Origin: Streptomyces sp. Ru72
GTDB lineage: Bacteria; Actinomycetota; Actinomycetes; Streptomycetales; Streptomycetaceae
Assembly: GCF_002920635.1 (NCBI RefSeq)
Contig: NZ_PQSR01000015.1
Span: 1-64,000 of the forward strand
Direction of reading: 5' to 3'
DNA length: 64,000 nucleotides
The translations under genes were made by a program, and so were the position numbers. The notes below the pieces were generated by a model. That model saw only the letters and a list, made by a program, of their open reading frames with translations. It made no database searches and was not told the DNA's origin. Every line of letters begins with the position of its first letter. The stretch's first letter is position 1. This document shows, one piece after another, positions 9,654-17,725 of the stretch.

Positions 9654-10695
9654 TCAGCTCAGGCGGAGCAGGACGGCCGACGGGGCCGTGGGCAGGGTCA
9701 GCGTGAGTTCCGCCGTACCGGGGTTCCAGGCGGTGGTGACGCGGGTTTCAGCGGGGAAGACCGGTGTCGCGACCGCCGGGGTGTCCCGCAGGTGCGGCAG
9801 GTGCAGGGTGGTGGTCGGGTCGGCGCCGGGGCGGCGCCACGCGGTCAGGTAGGTGGCGGCCGGGGTGCGCAGGGCGAGCGCCACCCAGGGGTCGTCCCAG
9901 GCCGGCAGGGCCAGCGGCCACACCGGCAGCGCGCCCGGCAGGTCGGCGCGCAGGTCGCGGTAGACCGCCACCGCCTGGTGCACCAGGGCGCGCGACTCCG
10001 GTCCCGGGCCGGCCAGCCGTCCGGACAGGTGGATCCGCCCGAGCAGCGCGCTCACCAGCGTGAACGCCACCTCGTCCGGGGTGTCGTCGGGCTGCGGGCA
10101 GGCCCACACGGCGCCCTGTTCAGGGGTGACGGCGGTCGGCGCGGCAGCCGCGATCGGCGCGTAGAGCAGCAGGTTCTGCTGGTCGCTGGTGGACAGCAGT
10201 TGCATACGGGACAGCAACGCGTGGTCCGCGCGCATGCCGCCGGACGCGCAGTCCTCCAGCACCAGGTGCGGGTGCCGGTCCAACACGCCGTCCAGGCAGG
10301 CCAGGTGCGCCCGGTGGTGGCCGAGCGCCCCGGCGGCCGGGACCTCGGCGGGGTGGCCGGAGGTTCCGGTGCCGGCGTCGATGTTGTGGTGGTGGCGATC
10401 GGGCTGCGCACCCCGACCACCTCGGGCTCCAGCCACAGGCCGGGCACCATGCCGCGCTCGCGGATCCGGTCCAGCACCTCGTGGACGCCGCGCGGACCGG
10501 GGAACCGGGTGGTGGACGGCTCCCACTCGCCGACGCTGTCCCACCAGCCGGCGCTGTCGTCGTACCAGCCGGCGTCGATCACGAAGTACTCCGCGCCGGC
10601 GTCCGCGGCGGCGTCCACCAGCGGCAGCAGCTTCTCGGTGGTCGGGTCGCCCATCAGGCAGTTCATGTAGTCGTTGAAGATCACCGGAAGGTGCT
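9654..10695 (-). pseudogene. GH36 alpha-galactosidase, truncated and internally deleted
   Basis: One frame gives VIFNDYMNCLMGDPTTEKLL, AGAEYFVIDAGWYDD and GLWLEPEVVG, classic GH36 barrel sequence. Near 10385 the frame changes straight into NIDAGTGTSGHPAEV and LEDCASGGMRADHALLSR. About 60 residues, including the KxDYN strand with the nucleophile Asp, are gone at this joint. The N-terminal 300 or so residues are also missing: at about 10695 the sequence runs into a sugar-binding lipoprotein gene. The C-terminus is normal down to 9654. The enzyme would have removed alpha-galactose. Confidence 0.8.
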
Positions 10696-11149
10696 CGTGG
10701 TCCGGGTGCGGGCGGCGGCTCGCGTGGTGTTGTAGGTGTTGCCATCGGCCGGCTTGACGGTGAGGTCGACGCCGAGGGCCTTGTTCATGGCCTGATAGAA
10801 GGAGTTCCCCGCGGGGGGAACGGTCCCCCATAACGGGGTGACCGCGGTGTAGCTGCCGCCCTTGCCCGGCACCCCGGAGACCGTCGCGACCTGGTCGGTG
10901 GGGTAGCGCAGGAACCCCGGGTCGGTCGCGGCCCCGTTGCCGCCACCCGACACGGACGGGATGTCCGGCTTCACGGCCGTGCTGGGCACGTGGGCCGGCA
11001 GCGCCGCCTTCAGACCCGACTTGGTGTTCGCACCGGTCTTCTGCTGCGTGCCGCCTCCGCAGGCGGACAGCAGCGGCGCCATCGCGGCGGCTCCCGCGAC
11101 CGACGCGGCCGTACCGATGAAGGTTCTGCGATTCAGCTGACTACTCATG
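10696..11149 (-). pseudogene. Truncated sugar ABC transporter substrate-binding lipoprotein
   Basis: From ATG 11149 the product starts SSQLNRRTFIGTAASVAGAA and continues to MAPLLSACGG, a twin-arginine-like n-region and lipobox (LLSAC). Typical binding-protein sequence then runs for about 130 residues to LTVKPADGNTYNT, where the frame falls into GH36 DNA. The rest of the protein and the two permease genes expected after it are absent, so one deletion removed the sugar importer and fused its start to the galactosidase remnant. The promoter side keeps two LacI-type operators. Confidence 0.75.
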
Positions 11150-11176
11150 TGGAGGCGGCCCTTCCCACGGTGAAGC

Positions 11177-11192
11177 GTCGAAGCGCTTAGAC
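11177..11192. promoter_or_regulatory. LacI-type operator 1
   Basis: GTCGAAGCGCTTAGAC is a 16-bp palindrome with one mismatch and the central GCGC typical of LacI-family operators. It lies 28 bp upstream of the start codon of the truncated binding protein, where a repressor would block the minus-strand operon. The regulator gene at 12149 is the obvious candidate to bind it. Confidence 0.6.
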
Positions 11193-11297
11193 GACAGGCG
11201 GGACCGTATCGACCGTTCTTCTGCCGGACAAGGGGAGAAAGCAAGGCAAAAAAATCCTTTCTGCTTTCGTTGCCAGCCCGAGGCAGCCGCTGGCAGC

Positions 11298-11313
11298 GTC
11301 GATGCGCTTCGAC
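11298..11313. promoter_or_regulatory. LacI-type operator 2
   Basis: GTCGATGCGCTTCGAC matches operator 1 at 14 of 16 positions and is also a near-perfect palindrome. It lies 35 bp before the GTG of the GH3 remnant on the other strand, so the two sites, 121 bp apart, would control the two divergent arms. Confidence 0.6.
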
Positions 11314-11347
11314 TCCTGCTCCATCCCACTCGCTAGGGGTCAGCCGC

Positions 11348-11809
11348 GTGAGTCCCCCATCCGTCTCCGCTGTCGAAAACTTTCCGTTCCAGGATTCGGC
11401 GCTGCTCTTGCGGACGCGCGTCGGCGACTTGCTCGAACGACTCACCCTCCTGACCGACACCGGCACCCGCCCCGGAAGCGAAGTCGTCCAGGCGCAGCCC
11501 TCGCCCCCGGACCACGTGTCCGCACTGATCGGCCAGTCGTAGTCGTCGAAGTCGGCGGCCCTGGTGCGATGGTCGACAACTGTCCGTGGTCCGGGAGCGG
11601 TTCCGGCAGGCTCTCCTGGAACTCAGGGCCGACGAACGCCTCCCCGCGGCCGTCCTCGTGCCGATCACCGGCAGCCGCTACATGTGGACGACCGTCACCC
11701 AGGAGTCCCCGCACCGCTGGACGGCGTGCACGACCTGCACCTCACCCTGCACGGGGACTTCCGGCTGGCCGCCTTTCGCCTCGCCTCACCCCAGGCAGTC
11801 GCGGACTGA
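11348..11809 (+). pseudogene. GH3 beta-glucosidase collapsed to N-terminus plus CBM6-like C-terminus
   Basis: A GTG after AGGGG starts SPPSVSAVENFPFQDSALLL then RTRVGDLLERLTL, the opening of GH3 beta-glucosidases (FPF.D..L....RV.DLL.RLTL). Sequence then degenerates. From about 11590 another frame reads LPAAVLVPITGSRYMWTTVT, and back in the first frame DGVHDLHLTLHGDFRLAAFR ends at a stop at 11809; together these resemble a CBM6 domain (VP..G..Y.WTT.T...GVHDLYL.F). I infer a GH3-CBM6 gene that lost its catalytic core. The N-terminal part is the firmer identification. Confidence 0.55.
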
Positions 11810-12148
11810 GACCGGGCGGCCCGCTCCCCGAGGGGCGGGCCGCGCCCGCGCCGACCCGGGAACGACCGGGCCCGACCGTGGCGTCGGCTTGCTCGGTGGT
11901 CATGCACCGGATGTGCTGCTGCCGCCGCACACATCCTGCGGCGCGATCCCGGCCTCCGACGAGGCGGGCCGCGTGGGGCTACCGCAGGAAAGTTTCGTCG
12001 CCTGTGGGCGGAGAGAGATAATGTGACGTGGGCGGGTGCCCGGTCCGGCTGTGCGGCAACCGCTAAGGTGCCGCACACGCAGGGCAGGGCTGCCGGTCGC
12101 TCAGCCGGCCATGGGGGCGGCGAGGACGCGAAGGATCGGAAGGCGGCT
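11810..12148. other. Intergenic region before the LacI regulator
   Basis: No gene is supported here. The last 125 bases are open in frame with the regulator from a GTG at 12023 (GGAGAG upstream), but third-position GC bias is weaker than in the rest of the gene, so I treat them as leader rather than protein. Confidence 0.4.
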
Positions 12149-13201
12149 TTGGCTGACGAAGCAGCGGAAGGACTGGCGGATGGTGGCGAACGTCCCGGGG
12201 GTGACTCCTCCCGGCCGGTGACGATCGCGTTCATCGCCGAGTCGGCGGGCGTATCGGTTCCGACCGTCTCGAAGGTGCTCAACGGCAAGTCGGGGGTGTC
12301 GCCCGGCACCCGTGCCCGCGTCGAGGAGCTGATCGACCGGTACGGCTACCGCAAGCTTTCGGGGGCCAATCGCAACAACGTGGTGGAGCTGGTGTTCCGC
12401 GAGCTGGAAAGCATGTGGGCCGTGGAGATCATCCGGGGCGTGGAGCGGGTGGCCAGCAAGCACCGCGTGGGGCTGATGGTCTCGCGCTTCGGCCTGCACG
12501 ACTCACCCGCTCCAGCCTGGGACGACACCGTGGCCCGCCGCCCGAACTGCGTGCTGTCGGTGGCGCAGCTCTCCGCGGCCGAGCGCGAGCAGCTCCGGGC
12601 GAAGGGCATTCCGTTCGTCGTCTTCGATCCGACCTGTGAACTGCCGGACGACGTCCCCTTCGTCGGCGCCACCAACTGGTCCGGCGGCCGGGCCGCGACC
12701 CGCCACCTGACCGAGCTGGGCCATCGCCGCATCGCGATGATCAGCGGACCGCAGGACGTGCTGTGCTGCGCTGCCCGGCTGGACGGCTACCGCTCGGCGC
12801 TGCAGGCCGCCGGTCTGCCGGCCGATCCGGACCTCGTGGTCCACGCCAAGCTCACCCGGGAGGACGGCTACGCCGCGGCGCACGACCTGCTGTCCCGCCC
12901 CGACCGTCCCACCGCGATCTTCGCCGCGAACGACCTCCTGGCGCTCGGGGTCTACCAGGCCGCGCGCGAAGCCGGCCTGTGCATCCCCGAGGACCTGAGC
13001 GTGGTCGGTTTCGACGACCTGCCGGCGGTCTCCTGGGTGGACCCGCCATTGACCACCGTCCACCAGCCGCTGACCGAGATGGCCATCGCGGCGACCGAAC
13101 TCGCACTGACCCTCGGCCGCGGTGAGCAGGCACCCCAGACCGGGCTGGAGATCGCGACGACCCTCACCGTACGGGAGAGCACGGCGCCACCGAAGGGCTG
13201 A
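12149..13201 (+). CDS. LacI-family transcriptional regulator
   Basis: The product has an N-terminal helix-turn-helix (TIAFIAESAGVSVPTVSKVL, then NGKSGVSPGTRARVEELI and the hinge-helix Tyr-Arg), followed by a periplasmic-binding-like sugar domain (FVGATNWSGGRAATRHLTEL, IFAANDLLALGVYQAA, VGFDDLPAVSWVDPPLTTV). It should repress the adjacent glycoside-hydrolase arms until a sugar binds. The TTG at 12149 is chosen because GGAAGG lies five bases upstream and gives 350 residues, the usual family length; GTG 12023 is an alternative. It remains intact although much of its presumed target operon is dead. Confidence 0.9.
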   Translation: MADEAAEGLADGGERPGGDSSRPVTIAFIAESAGVSVPTVSKVLNGKSGVSPGTRARVEELIDRYGYRKLSGANRNNVVELVFRELESMWAVEIIRGVERVASKHRVGLMVSRFGLHDSPAPAWDDTVARRPNCVLSVAQLSAAEREQLRAKGIPFVVFDPTCELPDDVPFVGATNWSGGRAATRHLTELGHRRIAMISGPQDVLCCAARLDGYRSALQAAGLPADPDLVVHAKLTREDGYAAAHDLLSRPDRPTAIFAANDLLALGVYQAAREAGLCIPEDLSVVGFDDLPAVSWVDPPLTTVHQPLTEMAIAATELALTLGRGEQAPQTGLEIATTLTVRESTAPPKG

Positions 13202-13367
13202 TGGCTCCGCCGCCGGACCGCGGGGCCAGTCGGCCAGGCCGCCAGAGAGGGGATGATCTGTCGGCGCACCGTCCAGATCGAGTTGACCAGGAGATCTGGA
13301 GTCTCCGTCAAACCCGGAACAGTTCACCGCGTTCAATGGGTGCATGGGAGCCGAGCGGGGCTCCGGG

Positions 13368-14207
13368 TCAGGGCCCCACCCGTCGCCAGTCCGTCACAGG
13401 GCCGGGGTTTGTGTGGTCCGCAGGGGTGACCCAGAAGGCTTTGCCCAGCTCAGCGCTAACCTGGGCGCCTGTCCGGCCGTCGCCCGAGGAGCGGCCGGTC
13501 AGCCGCCGCCCTATCCACGGCAGCAGATGCTGCCGGGTGAAGCGGACGTCCGCGGTCCGGCGGGCGACCCAGTTCGGCGGCGCGGTCGGGGGCGGCGGCG
13601 TGCGCCACTCCGTGTCCTCCGCCTCGTACCCCAGCGTCTGCCACACGGCTTCCGCCACCCGGCGGTGTCCCTCGGCCGTCAGGTGCAACCGGTCCACGTC
13701 CCACAGGCGCGGGTCGGCGAGCGACGGTGCGCCGTACAGGTCGACGACGAGCGCGCCGTGCCGCGCGGCGAGGTCGTCGACACAGGCGAACAGCTCCTCC
13801 ATACGGGGCCGGAAGCGCTCGAGGACCGGGCCCTGCCGGCCGGGGCTGCGCATCAGGACGAGCTGTTTGCACGACGGGGCGAGCCGCTCCACGGCCTCCG
13901 TGAGCAGCGCCCGTACGCGCCCCATGTCGCACTTGGGCCGCAGCGTGTCGTTGAGCCCGCCGACCAGCGTGACCACGTCGGCCCCCATCGCCGCGGCGAG
14001 GTCCACCTGCTCGTCGACGATCTGAGCGATCAGCTTGCCGCGGACCGCGAGGTTGGCATATCGGAATCCGGGGGTCCGTGCGGCCATCCGGCCCGCGAGG
14101 ACATCGGCCCAGCCGCGGTAGGAGCCGTCGGGCAACAGGTCCGACATGCCCTCGGTGAAGGAGTCGCCGACGGCGACCAGGCTGGAGTAGGTGGCGTTCG
14201 TCTGCAT
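13368..14207 (-). CDS. SGNH/GDSL hydrolase
   Basis: This 279-residue protein has the block I motif VAVGDSFTEGMSD with the nucleophile Ser, a Gly of block II in RYANLAVRGK, block III GGLNDT, and block V DRLHLTAEGH with the catalytic Asp and His. Such enzymes are esterases or lipases acting on small acyl groups. There is no signal peptide, so it is likely cytoplasmic. It converges on the LacI gene. The C-terminal 80 residues (WVARRTADVRFTRQHLLPW and RRLTGRSSGDG) are usual in the Streptomyces versions. Confidence 0.9.
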   Translation of the reverse strand: MQTNATYSSLVAVGDSFTEGMSDLLPDGSYRGWADVLAGRMAARTPGFRYANLAVRGKLIAQIVDEQVDLAAAMGADVVTLVGGLNDTLRPKCDMGRVRALLTEAVERLAPSCKQLVLMRSPGRQGPVLERFRPRMEELFACVDDLAARHGALVVDLYGAPSLADPRLWDVDRLHLTAEGHRRVAEAVWQTLGYEAEDTEWRTPPPPTAPPNWVARRTADVRFTRQHLLPWIGRRLTGRSSGDGRTGAQVSAELGKAFWVTPADHTNPGPVTDWRRVGP

Positions 14208-14418
14208 GGCGCCGTAGATGCTATCCCAGCCGCCCCCACTCCATACCCACCGGTCGGTCAGCCTGCGCCGGGCCGCTCGTCGCAGGCCCGCCCGCCGCCC
14301 TGGCGAGGGCCGCGGCGAAGCCCTCCCGAGGCCCGGGAGCCGGCCCGGGAGCCGCCGTCGGAGTGCGTCGCCGCGGACACCGCGGCGTTGTCAGGCCGGC
14401 AGACGGAACGCCAGGGTG

Positions 14419-15432
14419 TCAGGCCGGCCGGCCGAACAGCTGGCGCAGCACGTCCTCCATCGTCATCAGGCCCGCGAGTCGGCCGTCCGTGCCCAGGACC
14501 GCGGCCAGGTGGGTGCGGCTGCGGCGCATGGCCGTGAGGACGTCGTCCAGCGGGGTGGTCTCGCGCACCCGGGCGATGGGCCGCATGTCCCGCAGCCGGA
14601 ACGGCACGTCCCGTGGTGAGGCGTCCAGGGCGTCCTTTACGTGGAGATAGCCGACGATCCGCCGGCCCTCGTCCACCACCGGGAAGCGCGAGAAGCCGGA
14701 CCGGGCCGACAGCTGCTCCAGCTGTTCGGGAGTGACGCCCACGCTCGCGTAGACGACGTGCTCCAGCGGCACCACCACGTCCCGTACCGGCCGTCGGCCG
14801 AGGACCAGCGCGTCGTGCAGCCTCTCCTGCGCACGGTCGTCGATGAGCCCCGCCGCGCTGGAGTCCTTGACGAGCCGCACCAGTTCGTCGTCCGAGAACG
14901 TGGCCGCGACCTCGTCCCGGGTCTGGACCCGCAGCAGCCGCAGCAGCGCGTTCGCGAACGCGTTCACCGCGAAGATGACCGGGCGGAGTGCCCGGGACAT
15001 GGCCACCAGCGGTGGACCGAGCAGCAGCGCCAGCCGTACCGGCTCCGCGAGCGCGATGTTCTTCGGCACCATCTCGCCCAGCAGCATGTGCAGATACGTG
15101 GCCAGCGCCAGCGCGATCACGAACGACACGGCACGCCCCGCGCTCTGGGGCACACCCGCCGCGTGGAACACCGGCTCCAGCAGATGCTCGATCGCCGGCT
15201 CGGCGACCACACCGAGGACCAGGGTGCACAGGGTGATGCCCAGCTGTGCCGCCGCGAGCAGCGCCGACACGTGCTCCAGCCCCCACAGCACGCTGCGCGC
15301 CCGCCGCTCGCCCGCCTCGGCGCGCGGCTCCACCTGGCTGCGCCGCACGGAGATCAACGCGAACTCGGCGCCGACGAAGAACGCGTTCGCCACCAGCGTC
15401 AACAGACCGATCAGCAGCTGGACGACGGTCAC
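14419..15432 (-). CDS. CNNM/CBS-domain membrane protein (HlyC/CorC family)
   Basis: A 337-residue membrane protein with an N-terminal CNNM (DUF21) transmembrane domain (VVQLLIGLLTLVANAFFVGA, and later LGEMVPKNIALAEP, the family signature) and a tandem CBS pair (residues about 195-330). These proteins are linked to magnesium or cobalt transport. Its GTG start overlaps the stop of the upstream paralogue by four bases (GTGA), so the two are translationally coupled. It lacks the C-terminal CorC_HlyC domain that its partner carries, which is the usual arrangement for such pairs. Confidence 0.9.
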   Translation of the reverse strand: MTVVQLLIGLLTLVANAFFVGAEFALISVRRSQVEPRAEAGERRARSVLWGLEHVSALLAAAQLGITLCTLVLGVVAEPAIEHLLEPVFHAAGVPQSAGRAVSFVIALALATYLHMLLGEMVPKNIALAEPVRLALLLGPPLVAMSRALRPVIFAVNAFANALLRLLRVQTRDEVAATFSDDELVRLVKDSSAAGLIDDRAQERLHDALVLGRRPVRDVVVPLEHVVYASVGVTPEQLEQLSARSGFSRFPVVDEGRRIVGYLHVKDALDASPRDVPFRLRDMRPIARVRETTPLDDVLTAMRRSRTHLAAVLGTDGRLAGLMTMEDVLRQLFGRPA

Positions 15433-16754
15433 CGTTCCCCCTCCTCAAGGGTGCGCGGCGCGTGCATCAGCACACGCGCGGCCCTGCGTCCCGATGCGTC
15501 CACCACGTCCAGCCGCCAGCCGCCCACCTCGACGCGGTCACCCTTGACCGGTATGCGGCCCAGTTCCGTCGCGACGAGTCCGGCCAGCGTCTCGTACGGC
15601 CCCTCCGGCACCCGGAGCCCCACGCGTGCGAGCTGGTCGACGCGGGCCGAGCCGTCGGCCGAGTACAGCGCCCGGCCGACGGCGTCGAATCCGGCCGACG
15701 CCAGGTCGGGCGTCTCGTGCGGATCGTGCTCGTCGCGCACCTCGCCCACGACCTCCTCGACGATGTCCTCCAGCGTGGCGACCCCGGCGGTGCCGCCGTA
15801 CTCGTCGATGACGACGGCGATGGTGTTCTTGCCGGAGAGCCGGTCGAGCAGCCGGTCGACGGTGAGGGATTCGGGAACGAACAGCGGTTCGCGTATCAGC
15901 TGTGCGACGGACCGCAGCGGCCGCTCCTCGGCGGGCACGGTGAGGATGTCCTTGATATGGGCGGTGCCGATGACCGAGTCCAGGCTGCCGCGGTAGACGG
16001 GAAACCGTGACAGGCCCGTCGCGCGCGTCGCGTTCGCCACGTCCTCGCAGGTCGCCTGCGCGTCCAGGGCGACGACCTGCACGCGCGGGGTCATCACGTT
16101 CTCCGCGGTCAGGTCGGCGAGGTTCAGGGTGCGGACGAACAGCTCGGCGGTGTCCGCCTCCAGAGCGCCCTCTTTCGCGGAGTGCTGGGCGAGCGCCACC
16201 AGTTCCTGGGGGCCCCGCGCGGAGGCCAGCTCCTCGGCCGGCTCGAGGCCGAAGCGGCGCACCACGCGGTTCGCCGTGTTGTTCAGATGTGTGATGAAGG
16301 GGCGGAACACGCGGCTGAACCAGCGCTGCGGCCCGCCCACCCGCTTGGCCACGGCCAGCGGCGAGGAGATCGCCCAGTTCTTCGGCACCAGCTCGCCGAC
16401 CACCATCAGGAACACCGTCGACAGGGCCGTGCCGATGACCAGGGCCACGGACGGGGCAGCCGAGCGGGGCACGCCCAGTGCCTCGAGGGGGCCCGCGATC
16501 AGCTTGGCGATCGACGGCTCGGAGAGCATGCCGACGACCAGGTTGGTGACCGTGATCCCGAGCTGCGCGCCGGAGAGCTGGAACGTCAGGTTCCGTACGG
16601 CCTTGAGGGCGCCCGCCGCGCCGCGCTCACCGCGCCGTGCCGCATCCTCCAGCTCGCTGCGCTCGACCGTGGTGAGGGAGAACTCCGCCGCGACGAAGAC
16701 ACCGCACGCCACCGAGAGCAGAACCGCCGCCAGCAGGAGCAGCACTTCGGTCAT
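15429..16754 (-). CDS. CNNM/CBS/CorC-HlyC domain membrane protein
   Basis: The 441-residue product contains the CNNM domain (EVLLLLAAVLLSVACGVFVA, VGELVPKNWAISSP), two CBS motifs (VMTPRVQVVALDAQAT; FPVYRGSLDSVIGTAHIKD) and a C-terminal CorC_HlyC domain (IAVVIDEYGGTAGVATLEDI, then YETLAGLVATELGRIPVKGD). It is the larger half of a coupled pair, perhaps forming a hetero-oligomeric divalent cation transporter. The start is the ATG at the upstream end of the run. Confidence 0.9.
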   Translation of the reverse strand: MTEVLLLLAAVLLSVACGVFVAAEFSLTTVERSELEDAARRGERGAAGALKAVRNLTFQLSGAQLGITVTNLVVGMLSEPSIAKLIAGPLEALGVPRSAAPSVALVIGTALSTVFLMVVGELVPKNWAISSPLAVAKRVGGPQRWFSRVFRPFITHLNNTANRVVRRFGLEPAEELASARGPQELVALAQHSAKEGALEADTAELFVRTLNLADLTAENVMTPRVQVVALDAQATCEDVANATRATGLSRFPVYRGSLDSVIGTAHIKDILTVPAEERPLRSVAQLIREPLFVPESLTVDRLLDRLSGKNTIAVVIDEYGGTAGVATLEDIVEEVVGEVRDEHDPHETPDLASAGFDAVGRALYSADGSARVDQLARVGLRVPEGPYETLAGLVATELGRIPVKGDRVEVGGWRLDVVDASGRRAARVLMHAPRTLEEGER

Positions 16755-16928
16755 CGGGTCACCTCCGTCCCAGGATCAGCCAGGGGCGCGGGGACCGCGC
16801 GATCTCGGGTACTGGGAGGCTCGCCCATGGACGGACGCTCACACCTTTCATGGTGGGACGGGTTGACCCCGACAGGGGGGCAGCTTGGCCTCTCCATGGT
16901 AAAGGATCGGCAAAGTGGCACCTGTGAG

Positions 16929-17170
16929 TCAGTCGGGGAGCGGCTCGACCCACCTGCCGGTGCTCCTCGGGCGCGTACCCGGCCGCCCGCCACGCATGGT
17001 GCGCCGTCCCGTTGCGCTGCGGCCATCGCGTCCCCGCGGCCCCCGAGCCGCACGAACCGCTCCTCCGCCGCGGACAGCGCCGCCCCACCGATGCCCTGCC
17101 GGCGCCACTGCGGACGCACCGCGAGCCGGTACGGGCGCAGCGCGCCGGCCGTCGAACCCTGGCTGGTCAC
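16929..17170 (-). pseudogene. Decayed tandem copy of the neighbouring GNAT acetyltransferase
   Basis: Across three frames the minus strand gives GFDG, then YRLAVRPQWRRQGIGGAALS and AAEERFVRLGGRGDAM, then NGTAHHAWRAAGYAPEEHR, then RWVEPLPD and a stop at 16929. Each block matches in order the C-terminal half of the intact acetyltransferase eight bases upstream (YRLAVHPDHRRQGIATALLA, AAEQRFAALGGRRVDAM, HHTWAASGYHRED, RRWVKPL). At least three frameshifts kill it. It looks like an old partial duplication. Confidence 0.7.
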
Positions 17171-17178
17171 AAACACGC

Positions 17179-17598
17179 TTACAGCGGTTTGACCCAGCGC
17201 CGCCAGTGGTCCTCGCGATGGTAGCCACTGGCGGCCCACGTGTGGTGGGCCCGCTCGTTGGCTTCCAGGACCATGGCGTCGACGCGTCGCCCGCCCAGGG
17301 CGGCGAAGCGTTGTTCAGCGGCCGCCAGCAGGGCGGTGGCGATGCCCTGCCGGCGGTGGTCCGGGTGTACGGCCAGTCGGTATGCGGAGCATCGCCATCC
17401 GTCGAAGCCGGCTATGACGGTTCCGGTGAGGATGCCGTCGCGCTCTGCGATGAGCAGGGCTTCGGGGTCTCGTGTGATGAGTCCGGCCACTCCTTCGTGG
17501 TCGTCGCTGATGCTCGTCCCTTCCGCCGCCTCGCGCCAGAACTGCAGCACGGTGTCGACGTCCGAGAGGGTGGCGTGACGGATGTGGAGATCGCTCAT
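17179..17598 (-). CDS. GNAT-family N-acetyltransferase
   Basis: A 139-residue GNAT protein. Beta strand 4 and the acetyl-CoA loop are visible as YRLAVHPDHRRQGIATALLA (the R/QxxGxG/A pattern), and LEANERAHHTWAASGYHRED is the conserved Ala-Tyr end helix. The substrate cannot be told. ATG 17598 is chosen as the family-like start (SDLHIRHATLSDVDTVLQFW); the ribosome site is weak. Its upstream region ends at the left end of the transposon 80 bp away, so the insertion may have changed its promoter. Confidence 0.85.
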   Translation of the reverse strand: MSDLHIRHATLSDVDTVLQFWREAAEGTSISDDHEGVAGLITRDPEALLIAERDGILTGTVIAGFDGWRCSAYRLAVHPDHRRQGIATALLAAAEQRFAALGGRRVDAMVLEANERAHHTWAASGYHREDHWRRWVKPL

Positions 17599-17678
17599 GG
17601 GGTGAGCCAAGCAGAGCGCTCCTCTGTCTGGCGAACCGGTTTCCGTGCCGGGGGGATCGGGGAGGGATGGGCTTACTC

Positions 17679-17724
17679 GGGGTATCGCCGAGGTGAGCCC
17701 GAAAGGCGCCACAGGATGATCTTG
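17679..17724 (+). repeat. Left terminal inverted repeat of the transposon
   Basis: It begins GGGGTATCGCCGAGGTGAGC and ends GGATGATCTTG, matching the right end with one inserted base at 17693 and four substitutions. The resolvase stop codon lies at its inner edge. Confidence 0.85.
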
Positions 17725-17725
17725 G

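Noticed and set aside
7584..10670. A 1028-codon plus-strand frame
   Set aside because: It is the antisense shadow of the GH-CBM13 gene and the GH36 remnant, with low-complexity Arg/Gly/Val-rich sequence and no motifs.
12023..12148. N-terminal extension of the LacI regulator from GTG 12023
   Set aside because: The extension has weaker third-position GC and no family similarity, and TTG 12149 has an excellent ribosome site; it cannot be fully excluded.
16182..17192. Plus-strand frame of 336 codons
   Set aside because: It is antisense to the CNNM/CBS gene and the GNAT remnant and has no recognisable domain.
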